A stretch of DNA of 64,000 bases from Methanosaeta sp. PtaU1.Bin060. GTDB lineage: Archaea > Halobacteriota > Methanosarcinia > Methanotrichales > Methanotrichaceae. Location: contig MVRK01000135.1 in assembly GCA_002067365.1 (NCBI GenBank), forward strand, positions 1 through 64,000, in the 5' to 3' direction. The notes beneath the pieces were generated by a model. That model was not told where the DNA came from. It made no database searches and saw only the letters and a program-made list of their open reading frames with translations. The first letter of the stretch is position 1, and every line of letters starts with the position of its first letter. The position numbers were made by a program, and so were the translations under genes. This document shows positions 46,652 through 56,048 of the stretch, one piece after another.

Positions 46652-49600
46652 ATGGCGATCATGGCCATCATCGACTGCGCAAGATATGATGAAACCTCGC
46701 AGGAAGCCGATCGAGCTGAAGAGGCCCAAAAATCCCAGTGCAAGCAAGTAGTGATACCCGATGTTCTCTGGCGCTATGAAGTCAATGCTAACGGAGAATG
46801 CGTCGACTCTTATATCTCACCAGTCGTAGACAGGATGCTGGGATTGCAGGATGGCACTATCGGAAACAGCTTCAACAAATATTTTTCCTATGTCCATCCT
46901 GATGACTTGCCAGCAGTGCAGGATATACTTTCCAGAGGGATACGAATGCTTTGGAAGGAGATAAGCATTGAATACCGTCTGAGAAAGGCCGATGGCCCTC
47001 TGATTTGGGTTCGCACAACGGCTTCGGCTCATTCTCATGAGGATGGCCGGGTTGCTGTCTTTGGCACGACAAATAATGTCACCAGGAAGAAAGATGCAAA
47101 TGATGCGCTGCGGGAGAGCGAGGAGAAATATCGCAGATTGATCGAAAACAGCCATGACATCATCTGCGCGCTCACTTCGGAGGGAGATTTTACCTCTGCA
47201 TCTCCTGGCTTCTCCAAATTGCTGGGATATCAGGCGGACCAGGTAGTCGGAAGATCATTCCGGCAATTCGTGCATCCGGGTGATATTGCAGGGTGCATGG
47301 AATCGATGCGTATGATGATCGAGACAGAACAGCAAAAGGGTTTTGAATTCCGCGTGCACCATGCCAACGGAACATGGCATTGGCTCCATGTAAGTGCCTA
47401 TCCTTTAAAGGACAAGGCTGGCAAGATCTATGGCGTTGAGGGAAGCGCCACAGACATCACCGAACGCAAACAGGCTGATGCAATGTCACGCCTCCAGTAT
47501 GATCTCAGCCTTGCGCTCAGTTCGAGCAACGATCTGCACCAGGTGCTGGAGCATGTCTTGAATGTCGTCTTGCAGCTAGAAGGCATTGACAGTGGCGGAG
47601 TTTATGAGGTCAATCCGGCCAGCGGCGTGCTCGACCTGGTGGTGCATAGCGGCCTGTCGCCTCAATTCGTCGACCATCTCTCTCATCATTTCACGCGGGT
47701 GCGCCTGGCAGATGCGGGAAAAGTGCACTTCGGGATCTGTCCTGATGTCATCCAGACCAAGGATGCCATCCTCCAGCAAGAAGGACTGCGCGCTATAGCT
47801 TTTATCCCCGTGTTGAGCCAGGGTGAATCGATTGCAGCTCTGATCCTCGCTTCACATACCCAAGACGATATACCTGCCAGTGCTCGTAGCATCCTTGAGA
47901 CGCTTGCCCTGCATATTGGTAACACCTTGATGCGCCTGCGCTCGGATGCCGCACTGAAAGAGAACGAGCTGAGGCTGAGGACCATTTTCGAAGCATCCAG
48001 CGCTGGAATAATCATAGTCGATACCGAAGGGCGGATCACACAGGCCAATCAGCAGATGGCTGAGCTGTTTGGATCTCCGCTGGAGACTGTGATCGGAGCT
48101 TCGTATATGGATTTTGTCCATCCCGATGAACGCCAGGATGGAATAGATACTCTGCAAGCGATGCTGGAAGACAGGCTCGATACCATATATAAAGAGAGGC
48201 ATTATCTCCGTGGAGCAGAAGGCGATTTCTGGGGATATTTAAGTGGACGAAGAATGGTGGGGCAGGACGGAGAGTTCACGGGTTTGCTGGGCATTATATC
48301 CGATATCACCGATCGCAAGAAGGCTGAGGATGAGCTTAGATGGAAGACGGCTCTGCTTGAAGCTCAGGTCGAAGCATCTCTGGATGGAATCCTGGTGGTA
48401 GATGATCAGGGGCAAAGGATCCTCACTAACCAGCGGCTCTTAAACATGTTTAATGTGCCGCCACATCTGAGGGTCCAGATGTATGATGAAAGGGTCCGGA
48501 TGTATGACGAGGCTCTTCTTCAGCATGTGACAGGCAGGACCAAGAATCCCGAGCAATTCCTTGAAAAAATAAGGTACCTTGATTCTCATCAAGATGAGAC
48601 CAGCCGGGATGAGGTCGAGTTTGATGACGGGATGGTTCTGGACAGTTATTCTTCGCCTGTTATCGGCAAGGACGGCATACATTATGGCAGGATCTGGATC
48701 CTTCATGATATATCCGACTACAGGCACGCTCTGGAAGCTCTGCGCGAGTCCGAGCAGCGCCTGTCCGATATCATTGATTTCTTGCCTGATGCTACATTTG
48801 CTGTGGACAGGGTGGGGAAGGTTATCGCATGGAACCGCGCGATTGAGGAGAAGACAGGCGTGCTAAAATCCGAAATGATAGGCCAAAATAATTTTGCCTA
48901 CGCTATTCCATCATATGGCGAGCGTCGACCAGTCCTCCTCGACCTTATTTTTAAGGACCGAAAGGAGATCGAAGCCAACTATTACTCTCTCGTGAGAAAT
49001 GGTGATCAATTGATTGCAGAGACATTCGCTCCAATTCTCGCCAATGGCAGGGGCGAATATCTATGGATTATTGCTTCTCCGCTATATGATAGCAATGGCT
49101 CTGTCGTAGGTGCGATAGAATCCATTCGCGATATCACCAGGTATGTGGAAGCTGAAAATGAGCTAAAAAAAATAAATCGGCATTTAATGATGGCGACTGA
49201 GCATGCTCAGATGATGGCTGAAAAGGCGGAGCAAGCCAATGCAGCCAAGTCCGAGTTTCTGGCAAACATGAGCCATGAGATCCGCACCCCGCTGAACGGG
49301 ATCCTTGGCATGATCGGATTGTTGATGGATACGGATCTGAAGGTCGAGCAGCGCGAATATGCGCAGATAGCTCGCATCAGTGGTGAGACCCTGCTCTCTC
49401 TCATAAACGATATCCTGGACTTCTCCAAGATCGAGGCCAACAAACTGAAGCTTGAGATCCTGGACTTCGACCTGCGCTCAGCGCTGAAGGATACGACCGA
49501 TTTCTTGGCAGTATGTGCTCATGAGAAAGGGCTAAGGCTGGATTGCCATGTTGAGCCCGAAGTTCCTTCGCTTCTGAGGGGGGACCCGGGAAGACTGCGC

Positions 49601-50431
49601 CAGATCCTGATTAATCTGGGAAGCAATGCCGTTAAGTTTACTGCAAAGGGCGGCATAGCGATATGCGTTGGCCTGGTGAGCGCAGACGACAAAGCCATTA
49701 CTCTTCGCTTCTCCATAAGTGATACAGGCATAGGCATCCCAGCGGACCGAATAGGGATCCTCTTTTCACCTTTCACCCAAGCGGACAGCTCGACAAGGCG
49801 CAGATACGGGGGAACAGGTTTAGGCCTGGCGATCTCCAGGCAATTGGTTGAACTGATGCATGGAAAGATCGGTGTCGAAAGCACAGAGCGTGAAGGCTCC
49901 ACATTCTGGTTCACTGCGGATTTTGAGAATCCATTGGCAAATCCGTCTTCCGATGGCGCTGTGCTCGCCGAACTCGATGCAGGAGGATCTCAAGGGTGCA
50001 CAATTTTACACCCTGGACTATCCGCGCCATCCAGGCAGAGGTTACGCGTCCTTCTGGCTGAGGACAACCCCGTAAACCAAAAAGTGGCACTGGCAATGCT
50101 GAGAAATATGGGTCACCAGGCAGATGCTGTGGCCGATGGCAAAGAGGCCCTCGATGCATTACAGACCATTCCCTACGACCTGGTGCTGATGGATTGCCAT
50201 ATGCCTGAGATGGACGGCTTCGAGGCCACTCGTGCCATTCGAGGAATGGGGGCAAAGACGCTCGATCCAAGCATTCCCATCATTGCGCTGACTGCTTCAG
50301 CCATGGAAAGCGATAGGAAGAAGTGTATTCAGGCCGGAATGAATGATTTCCTTGCAAAGCCCGTCCTGAAAAGAGCACTAGAAGAAAAGATCATCAAATG
50401 GATGGCGATGATGTCGGGCGATGAGATGTGA
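46652..50431 (+). CDS. large multi-PAS/GAF hybrid histidine kinase with REC
   Basis: A 1259-aa cytoplasmic sensor (no membrane helix seen). The domain order is: PAS (~36-145, VLWRYEVNANGECVD), PAS (~155-275), GAF (~285-440), PAS (~445-570, IFEASSAGIIIVDTEGRI), PAS (~575-700, EASLDGILVVDDQ), PAS (~705-830, DIIDFLPDATFAVDRVGKV), HisKA with His875 in [16 protein letters not shown], HATPase (SNAVKFTAKGG, DTGIGI, GLGLAISRQLVEL), and one receiver with Asp1181 in VLMDCHMPEMDG. It is related to the kinase at 27729: the last PAS and kinase core match closely. No separate response regulator is adjacent, so output is via phosphotransfer or an internal target. Confidence 0.92.
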   Translation: MAIMAIIDCARYDETSQEADRAEEAQKSQCKQVVIPDVLWRYEVNANGECVDSYISPVVDRMLGLQDGTIGNSFNKYFSYVHPDDLPAVQDILSRGIRMLWKEISIEYRLRKADGPLIWVRTTASAHSHEDGRVAVFGTTNNVTRKKDANDALRESEEKYRRLIENSHDIICALTSEGDFTSASPGFSKLLGYQADQVVGRSFRQFVHPGDIAGCMESMRMMIETEQQKGFEFRVHHANGTWHWLHVSAYPLKDKAGKIYGVEGSATDITERKQADAMSRLQYDLSLALSSSNDLHQVLEHVLNVVLQLEGIDSGGVYEVNPASGVLDLVVHSGLSPQFVDHLSHHFTRVRLADAGKVHFGICPDVIQTKDAILQQEGLRAIAFIPVLSQGESIAALILASHTQDDIPASARSILETLALHIGNTLMRLRSDAALKENELRLRTIFEASSAGIIIVDTEGRITQANQQMAELFGSPLETVIGASYMDFVHPDERQDGIDTLQAMLEDRLDTIYKERHYLRGAEGDFWGYLSGRRMVGQDGEFTGLLGIISDITDRKKAEDELRWKTALLEAQVEASLDGILVVDDQGQRILTNQRLLNMFNVPPHLRVQMYDERVRMYDEALLQHVTGRTKNPEQFLEKIRYLDSHQDETSRDEVEFDDGMVLDSYSSPVIGKDGIHYGRIWILHDISDYRHALEALRESEQRLSDIIDFLPDATFAVDRVGKVIAWNRAIEEKTGVLKSEMIGQNNFAYAIPSYGERRPVLLDLIFKDRKEIEANYYSLVRNGDQLIAETFAPILANGRGEYLWIIASPLYDSNGSVVGAIESIRDITRYVEAENELKKINRHLMMATEHAQMMAEKAEQANAAKSEFLANMSHEIRTPLNGILGMIGLLMDTDLKVEQREYAQIARISGETLLSLINDILDFSKIEANKLKLEILDFDLRSALKDTTDFLAVCAHEKGLRLDCHVEPEVPSLLRGDPGRLRQILINLGSNAVKFTAKGGIAICVGLVSADDKAITLRFSISDTGIGIPADRIGILFSPFTQADSSTRRRYGGTGLGLAISRQLVELMHGKIGVESTEREGSTFWFTADFENPLANPSSDGAVLAELDAGGSQGCTILHPGLSAPSRQRLRVLLAEDNPVNQKVALAMLRNMGHQADAVADGKEALDALQTIPYDLVLMDCHMPEMDGFEATRAIRGMGAKTLDPSIPIIALTASAMESDRKKCIQAGMNDFLAKPVLKRALEEKIIKWMAMMSGDEM

Positions 50432-50550
50432 ATGGCATATGCCAAAGCAGCATGGCTGCGCTCTCTTGTTTTTGCTCAGATTCCTATGGAATATTTTCTA
50501 GAATCGCTCGGTGATGATGCTAAAGTCGATTCGAGTTTCAACCTTATTCC

Positions 50551-51636
50551 TTATCTTTTTACCAGTTCGAGCAGGCAATATTGATAGGGCAGGCCCTCGG
50601 GTTTTTCATAGAACTTGTCTTGCAGACGTCGATAAATCTCTTCGATCAGGTACTTATTCTCCGCATGAAGCCCGATTTGCATCGACGATTCGCTCCAGGC
50701 CCTGACAACATGAGCCAGAGTAGCGGCAAGCTTGGACCTCTCCTGTGGATCGTCAAGTTCGTCTTGCGCCTTGGTGAAATAGGCGCAGGGGACTGTCAGG
50801 GGATCACAGGCGTTGATTGCAAAAGATCCCAGATCGCCTTCATTCAGCAGGCTTGACATCTCCTGTGGTGCTGCAAAATAATCAGGTATGAAAATAGAGT
50901 TCAGCTCGGCTTCGGAGAGCCTTTTCTCCCCATATAGCTCTCGACAAATGTCCCTGAGATTGTTATATCCCGCGGACGCTGGCCACCTGTCGTCCCCCAG
51001 ATTGGCAAGGTTGGCAAGAAACAAAGCGCCCCCTCTGACAAGCGATTCAGAGCACTCGTGCAGGAACGATCGCAAATCCGCCTTCCATTTTTCCGCAAAT
51101 TTTCTGCGTTCCGTGTCGGACAACTGGTTGGGCTGCAGGCAAAGGGGATGCGAAAAAAATTCAGGCCCAACGGTTTTGGCGTTCAGCCAGTGCAGCGAAG
51201 TGGAGGAGAAACCGATCCGAAGTCTGCCTCTCATCTCAGGAAATGGCTCATAAAAAGAGCGCTGGATATATTGGCCCTCAACATGCTTTAATTTCGCTAA
51301 TACGGAGGCTTCCCAGAACATCTCGAAATTCGCAGGATCCGCCAGGTCGATATAGATTAGTTTGATGGGAAGCAGAGGATTCACCTCGTGAATCTGGCGT
51401 ATGACGGCTTCGAACAACTCGCTCGAATTCACACCGTCTGCGGCACCATAATCGGCTATCACAAACATCTCGTCGGCACTCATGGCTGCGATGTGCGGCG
51501 ATATGCGCCGGATGTATGATGCCATTTTGGGGAGCACCTCTGCATTCACCGCCCGCGCAGTATCGGAGATCCGGCTGTAATCCTTGGTCATCGTCGGTGA
51601 ATACTGCTGTGATGAGACCAATCGTGCATTCTTCAT
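50551..51636 (-). CDS. SABATH-type SAM-dependent carboxyl methyltransferase
   Basis: This ~361-aa protein resembles the plant SABATH family (salicylate/jasmonate carboxyl methyltransferases). It shows TKDYSRISDTARAVNAEVLP (family S-x-x-Q region, here altered), the SAM loop VIADYGAADGVNSSELFEAV, IKLIYIDLADPANFEMFWEA, SFYEPFPEMRGRLRIGFSST and SLHWLNAKTVGP. FSSTSLHWL matches the SSYSLHWLS segment typical of SABATH. The substrate is likely a carboxylic acid, but cannot be stated. A member in a methanogen is unusual and suggests lateral transfer. The ATG at 51636 has GGTGA five bases before it. Confidence 0.72.
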   Translation of the reverse strand: MKNARLVSSQQYSPTMTKDYSRISDTARAVNAEVLPKMASYIRRISPHIAAMSADEMFVIADYGAADGVNSSELFEAVIRQIHEVNPLLPIKLIYIDLADPANFEMFWEASVLAKLKHVEGQYIQRSFYEPFPEMRGRLRIGFSSTSLHWLNAKTVGPEFFSHPLCLQPNQLSDTERRKFAEKWKADLRSFLHECSESLVRGGALFLANLANLGDDRWPASAGYNNLRDICRELYGEKRLSEAELNSIFIPDYFAAPQEMSSLLNEGDLGSFAINACDPLTVPCAYFTKAQDELDDPQERSKLAATLAHVVRAWSESSMQIGLHAENKYLIEEIYRRLQDKFYEKPEGLPYQYCLLELVKR

Positions 51637-51892
51637 GGCTTTCACCAATCTTGTTATCCAACTATTTCAAGTCCTCTAGAGGCAATCTTCCTTCCTCAAG
51701 TCCCCCTCATCAAGAGGATAGTGACTGCACAATGCTCTCTCTCAACCGCAAAAAAAGGGCCGAATCTCACCCCTAAGAAGAGATGCGAGCCAGAGGCTTC
51801 TGAGGCCAAGACGGTTCTCTCGCCGGGGTGAAGCCATGAGAGTGGTGCGATTTTATCAGAACCGCTTACTGCACTTTTTATATATAATACAG

Positions 51893-52010
51893 CGCCGAGG
51901 GTGGGATTCGAACCCACGATCCGCGTAGCGGAACAGGTTTAGCAAACCTGCGCGCCCTTCGCGAATCCTTGGTTCAAAGCTTTAACCAATCGCCCGCTTT
52001 CGTTTTCGGC
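51893..52010 (-). tRNA. tRNA-Ser(GCT), 3' half intact, 5' half abnormal (candidate attachment site)
   Basis: On the minus strand the anticodon arm is CAGGT-TTGCTAA-ACCTG (anticodon GCT at 51943-51941). The long variable arm TCCGC/GCGGA, T-arm GTGGG-TTCGAAT-CCCAC and acceptor 3' strand CCTCGGC with discriminator G are all well formed. The 5' half is not: the acceptor 5' strand GCCGAAA pairs only over five positions with CCTCGGC, position 8-9 is AC rather than TA, and about 30 extra bases sit between a D-arm-like hairpin (AAAGC/GCTTT) and the anticodon stem. It may be a 3' fragment left by integration, a pseudogene, or an unusual intron-bearing gene. Confidence 0.5.
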
Positions 52011-52140
52011 CTTTTTCCTATCCGCTTTATAGCTCTATGAAGGCACCCGATCTATAAATAATTTGCCGCGGTAAAGGTAGTAATTAGGTAGCCTCATTTG
52101 AGCGAGAACATTGGAGCGTCTAGTATGAGACTCAATCTCA

Positions 52141-53529
52141 TCATCGCAGAATCTTCTTAGCTAGTGCCACCAGGAATGTTGACATAAGCAACCATCCAAG
52201 AATCCGCTCCATGATGCTGATATACCAGCATAATCCGCTTAAGTTGCCAATTTGTGTGGTTGTAGTGAGTATTATGGCGCTTAGGCCGAATACGCCTGGG
52301 AATTGGGCCTGACCACCCCACAAATAGACAAAGGTTGCGATAAAAAAGATCGCAATCATCGATAATAGTGGATAGTAGAAACGAACACCATATCCATAAA
52401 ACCCCAAAGCTATATAATCGAGATACAATGGTAATCCGGCTAGATGTTCCTTTCTTCGTACCGTTCGATATTGGAACTTACAATTATCTGCATCGTCAAA
52501 CTTCCCTTGATTTTCATAATTCCTAATTAGTGCCAAATAAGCTGACTCATCGAATACCAGCTTATCCTTAATTAATGCCCATGGTACTTCGAGAAACGCC
52601 AAATCGGAATTTCTCAATGATAAACTAGAATCAATTCCTAATGAAACATTGAACAACATGTGTTTGATTAAAGAATTATTTATATTAACATTATTGTCAA
52701 AACTGGATTTTTCAAAGCTTGCCGCTCCGATGAATTGAGAGTTGAAGAAGTTCGCTTTTCCATTAAATTGGGCGTTGGAAAAATTAGTGAACCCAAGAAA
52801 CTCCGCTCCATCAAAAAAAATCTCCGTTCCGCTGAATTCTGCTCCATCAAATTCAACAAATAAGCTGAACCTCGCTCTATTGAAACTGATCACCTCTCCG
52901 TTAAATCTAGCCTCTTTAAAGCTTAAACCACTGCCAAACTGAACACCCATGAACTCTATCTTTTCCCCGATAATCTCGGCTTTAGAAAAGTCGGCAAATT
53001 TGCCAAATTCCGCTCCATTGAAACTTGTCTCCTTTCCTTTGAGCTTCACTTCGCTGAATTCGGTTCCTTTATCAAATTGTGTCTGAAAGAAATTGGCATT
53101 TTTTATAAAATGGGCTTCTGTGAAATAGGCAAATTCCTTAAATTCAGCGTGCGAGAAAACAACATCTTCTTTAAACTGCGCTCCGGCAAAGTGAGCTTCT
53201 CTGGAGAACTGTGATTCTGTGAAGCTAACATTTTTCTTAAATTGAGTGCCAAGAAATTCCGACATTCCCTCAAATTTAGATCCATAAAAGTCTACAATTT
53301 CTTCAAAAATGATATAGTTGAAGTTCAAAGATCCATTGATTGTCGAATTTCTAATATTTATCATAGAATGCACGGATTTTTTATCAGCTTCATCCACAGG
53401 CTCCTCTGCGCGGCCAAAATCAATATTGCCTTTTATGATGACATGATCATATTCCACCAGCTCGCCTTTCTCGATCTTTGCAAGTATCTCGCTGGCAGGA
53501 ACCTCTCTGAGATTGTCCACTTCTGCCAT
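52141..53529 (-). CDS. pentapeptide-repeat protein fused to a K+-channel-like membrane domain
   Basis: This 462-aa protein has about 45 tandem pentapeptide-like repeats (A-x-F pattern: FSHAEFKEFAYF, FNGAEFGKFADF, FNRARFSLFVEF), forming a right-handed square coil. A linker (LIRNYENQGKFDDADNCKF) and a C-terminal membrane region with two or three helices follow, including VRFYYPLLSMIAIFFIATFV, AIILTTTTQIGNLSGLCWYI and GWLLMSTFLVALAKKIL. The last part is shaped like an Ion_trans_2 pore, but the selectivity filter has become TTTTQIGNLSG instead of TTVGYGD. It may be an element-encoded membrane or effector protein. It is the first gene right of the tRNA-Ser. Confidence 0.8.
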   Translation of the reverse strand: MAEVDNLREVPASEILAKIEKGELVEYDHVIIKGNIDFGRAEEPVDEADKKSVHSMINIRNSTINGSLNFNYIIFEEIVDFYGSKFEGMSEFLGTQFKKNVSFTESQFSREAHFAGAQFKEDVVFSHAEFKEFAYFTEAHFIKNANFFQTQFDKGTEFSEVKLKGKETSFNGAEFGKFADFSKAEIIGEKIEFMGVQFGSGLSFKEARFNGEVISFNRARFSLFVEFDGAEFSGTEIFFDGAEFLGFTNFSNAQFNGKANFFNSQFIGAASFEKSSFDNNVNINNSLIKHMLFNVSLGIDSSLSLRNSDLAFLEVPWALIKDKLVFDESAYLALIRNYENQGKFDDADNCKFQYRTVRRKEHLAGLPLYLDYIALGFYGYGVRFYYPLLSMIAIFFIATFVYLWGGQAQFPGVFGLSAIILTTTTQIGNLSGLCWYISIMERILGWLLMSTFLVALAKKILR

Positions 53530-54150
53530 TTCGGTCCACCATCTTCTTGATCTACTTATGGATATTTGGTTCTTTGGTTAGATCAATGGAAAGACTAAAG
53601 GCTTGGACTGCATTTTGAATTTTTTAAAGTTAGTTGTTATACAGGAGGGTCATAGTGGAAACCGGGTTAGCCTTTTCAACCAAACCACATATTATATTAT
53701 AACGTGATTTCGTTGGTTTACCTAAGCCAAATTCTGCGCGCGTGTTACCTGCATCTATCCGACGACACCAGGCGATCCAAGCACGATAAATTTCTTAATA
53801 TCTAAAAAAATTTTATCAGAGGCCAATTTTATAAAATACAATATTTTGATGTGGAGAGCTAGTTAGGATCGTGCCTTTGGCTAACCCATCTATTACGAAG
53901 ACTATAGAAATTGGAATGATCCCGTGCGCATCCTCATCCCTATCCGCTCGAAAAAGATCTTTATAAAATTCTGCCTATTTTTACAGGCTTACCGCTAGTG
54001 ATTTTCTGTAAATCACTGATACTTGATTTCTAGTTTTATATTAACCGTTAATTCCGCATTTAAAGAAAATTATATTATAAGAGCTTTTAGAAATGCTGCA
54101 AGGATATATCGGCCTAAGCCATTACGATGCCAAGTCCAAAAGTGTTATAC
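53530..54150. other. AT-rich intergenic region in the island
   Basis: About 620 bases with no convincing gene. A good ribosome site (AGGAGGGTCATA, ~53644) leads only to a 14-codon frame. It contains AT tracts and may be degenerate sequence from island rearrangement. Confidence 0.4.
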
Positions 54151-54633
54151 TCAAGGTTTCCTCTCAACTTCTTCATTGAGCCATTCAAGGTGCTTCACGG
54201 CCTGTTCTACTGCTTTTCGTGCATATTCTATCAGCTCGTCTAAGTTGACCGAGTCTTGTATTATGCCACTTGGACCTGTAGGAGATATGTCTGTAAACCC
54301 TCTATGTGCAGCAGTTTCTAGATACGCTTTCGGCAAAATGATATCGACTTTACGGGTGTTTCCTGGCCCCAAATTATCGCTAATTTCGATTTTTACCCTC
54401 GATGATTCTTCAGGCGATTCTTCCCGTATACCGCGTCTTAAATTTACTGCATATCCCCACTTTATGAGATCATCAATTTCATCTTTTAATACAAGCAACA
54501 TAGTGATATTTGTATTTAGCGTCTCATAATTTTTCTGTTGCTCATCGGGGTTTAGGACACGTATTGGGGCATCTATTAGGCCCCTTCTTTGTACGTCGTC
54601 CAAAAGTTGAAGGCGCTCCCATTTTTTCGTCAT
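54151..54633 (-). CDS. unknown 160-aa protein divergent from the E2-E1-JAB operon
   Basis: A soluble protein starting MTKKWERLQLLDDVQRRGLI. It has a helical N-terminus, a central beta region (SSRVKIEISDNLGPGNTRKV, DIILPKAYLETAAHRGF) and a helical C-terminus (LDELIEYARKAVEQAVKHLE). No motif is recognised. The C-terminus is ERKP, not a Ubl-type GG. Its promoter (TATATAAAG at 54657-54666) directs a nearly leaderless transcript away from the MBL-E2-E1-JAB operon, so it is the divergent neighbour of that system and could be a regulator, target or immunity protein. Confidence 0.7.
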   Translation of the reverse strand: MTKKWERLQLLDDVQRRGLIDAPIRVLNPDEQQKNYETLNTNITMLLVLKDEIDDLIKWGYAVNLRRGIREESPEESSRVKIEISDNLGPGNTRKVDIILPKAYLETAAHRGFTDISPTGPSGIIQDSVNLDELIEYARKAVEQAVKHLEWLNEEVERKP

Positions 54634-54656
54634 ATTAAACTATGTGGAAGTGCCCT

Positions 54657-54666
54657 CTTTATATAC
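54657..54666 (-). promoter_or_regulatory. TATA box of the 160-aa gene
   Basis: The minus strand reads GGTATATAAAGAGGG, ending about 23 bases before the ATG at 54633. Confidence 0.5.
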
Positions 54667-54834
54667 CTTTCATACCTTATGGCACACAGGAATTTCTAGG
54701 TTTATGCTGCGCCAATTGCCCAGTATATGGCTAAGCTATCAAGACATTCTGAAGGAGCGCGATTTTTTGCACACAGATTGGATAGTGGTTTCTGGGCAAC
54801 AAGGGATAGATCACTTTCGGCCTGCACAGGTCCT

Positions 54835-54845
54835 CTTTAAATACT
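54835..54845 (+). promoter_or_regulatory. TATA box of the MBL-E2-E1-JAB operon
   Basis: CTTTAAATACT lies about 43 bases before the first ATG of the MBL gene, followed by GGGGTGAAAT as a Shine-Dalgarno. One promoter can serve all three genes. Confidence 0.5.
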
Positions 54846-54887
54846 ATCGATTTTCTATAAGAGACCAATGGCCAATAGGGGTGAAAT

Positions 54888-56048
54888 ATGATGGCGGGTG
54901 CTGCAATAATATATTTTCCTGTCGGGAATGGCGATACAAGTCTTATAAGACTATCTGACGATACGAATATATTAATTGATTGCAATATCACTAATAAGTC
55001 AACAGAAGACGATGAAGAAAAATGGTATGATTTAAAAGACCATTTGCTAAAAATTCTTAGGAAAGATGAAAGGGGAATATTTCATATCGATTTATTCATC
55101 CTAACCCATCCTGATCAAGATCATTGCCGGGGTTTCGAAGATCATTTCTATATAGGTGATCCAAATAATTTGAATGATTCCGCTAAAAATAATAAAAAAA
55201 TCTTTATTGATGAGTTATGGTTTACCCCAAGATTATTCCTTCCTACGAATGAAGATTCTCTATGTGCATCAGCTCAAGTATTTTTGAAGGAAGCGCGACG
55301 CAGGATAATGGTTTACAAAGAGAATAAAGTGCTATCAAAATTGCCTGGAAATAGATTGCAGATTATTGGGTATTCGGATAACAAAAGGTTAGAAGGTTTG
55401 AAGGATATTGTTATAGTTCCCGGTACTCTAACAAATCTCATTAATGCAGATCATAAGAAGGATTTCTCTCTTTTTATTCACGCGCCTTTCCGTAAGGATC
55501 TAGATTCCGAAGACAGTGAAAAAAATGAGACTAGTGTTGTCTTCCAAGCGCGTTTTGTCGTCGATGGAGAAGATCGTGCAGGTTTAGCCCTTTTCGGTGG
55601 TGATGCTCAGTATGAGATCTGGCGAGATATTCTTGACCGCAGTGAGGAGGGAGATCTTCAATGGGATCTCTTTTTGGCACCTCATCATTGCTCTTGGACT
55701 TTTTTCAGTGAGATAGATTACAAGGACGATCCTAATCCAAGAAAAGAATCCTTAGAATTGTTAACTAATAAGCGAAAGGGTGCGATAGTAATCGCTTCAT
55801 GCAAGCCAGTAAAAGACGATGATGATAACCCTCCTCATTATCAGGCAGCCCAGAAATATAAAGAGATCGTTGGAGAGAAGGATTTCTACGTCACCATGGA
55901 GTATCCGAGCTCTGAACAACCACTTCCGTTAGAGTTTGAAATCACAAAGAAAGGTCCACAAAGAAAAGATCCACCAAGGTCTGGTACTATTGCATCTTCA
56001 GCCGCAATAAATAAGGTCGTCAGAGTACCGCAGACTTATGGCTTCTGA
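54888..56048 (+). CDS. ComEC-like metallo-beta-lactamase-fold protein (possible nuclease)
   Basis: This 386-aa soluble protein has the MBL fold. The metal motif is ILTHPDQDHCRGFEDHF (H74-x-D76-x-D78-H79). This is the H-x-D-x-D-H form seen in the ComEC/Rec2 C-terminal nuclease domain rather than the classical H-x-H-x-D-H. Further ligands are an Asp in ALFGGDAQYEIW and a His in LAPHHCSWTFF (ComEC-like HHGS). A Lys/Arg-rich C-terminus follows. In ComEC this domain is linked to DNA cleavage, so a DNase or RNase-like effector role is plausible but inferred. It overlaps the E2-E1-JAB gene by 11 bases, so the pair is translationally coupled. Confidence 0.8.
   Translation: MMAGAAIIYFPVGNGDTSLIRLSDDTNILIDCNITNKSTEDDEEKWYDLKDHLLKILRKDERGIFHIDLFILTHPDQDHCRGFEDHFYIGDPNNLNDSAKNNKKIFIDELWFTPRLFLPTNEDSLCASAQVFLKEARRRIMVYKENKVLSKLPGNRLQIIGYSDNKRLEGLKDIVIVPGTLTNLINADHKKDFSLFIHAPFRKDLDSEDSEKNETSVVFQARFVVDGEDRAGLALFGGDAQYEIWRDILDRSEEGDLQWDLFLAPHHCSWTFFSEIDYKDDPNPRKESLELLTNKRKGAIVIASCKPVKDDDDNPPHYQAAQKYKEIVGEKDFYVTMEYPSSEQPLPLEFEITKKGPQRKDPPRSGTIASSAAINKVVRVPQTYGF

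Noticed and set aside
54644-54958. 104-aa plus-strand frame before the MBL gene
   Set aside because: It overlaps the promoter and start of the MBL gene, and has no ribosome site or recognisable domain.
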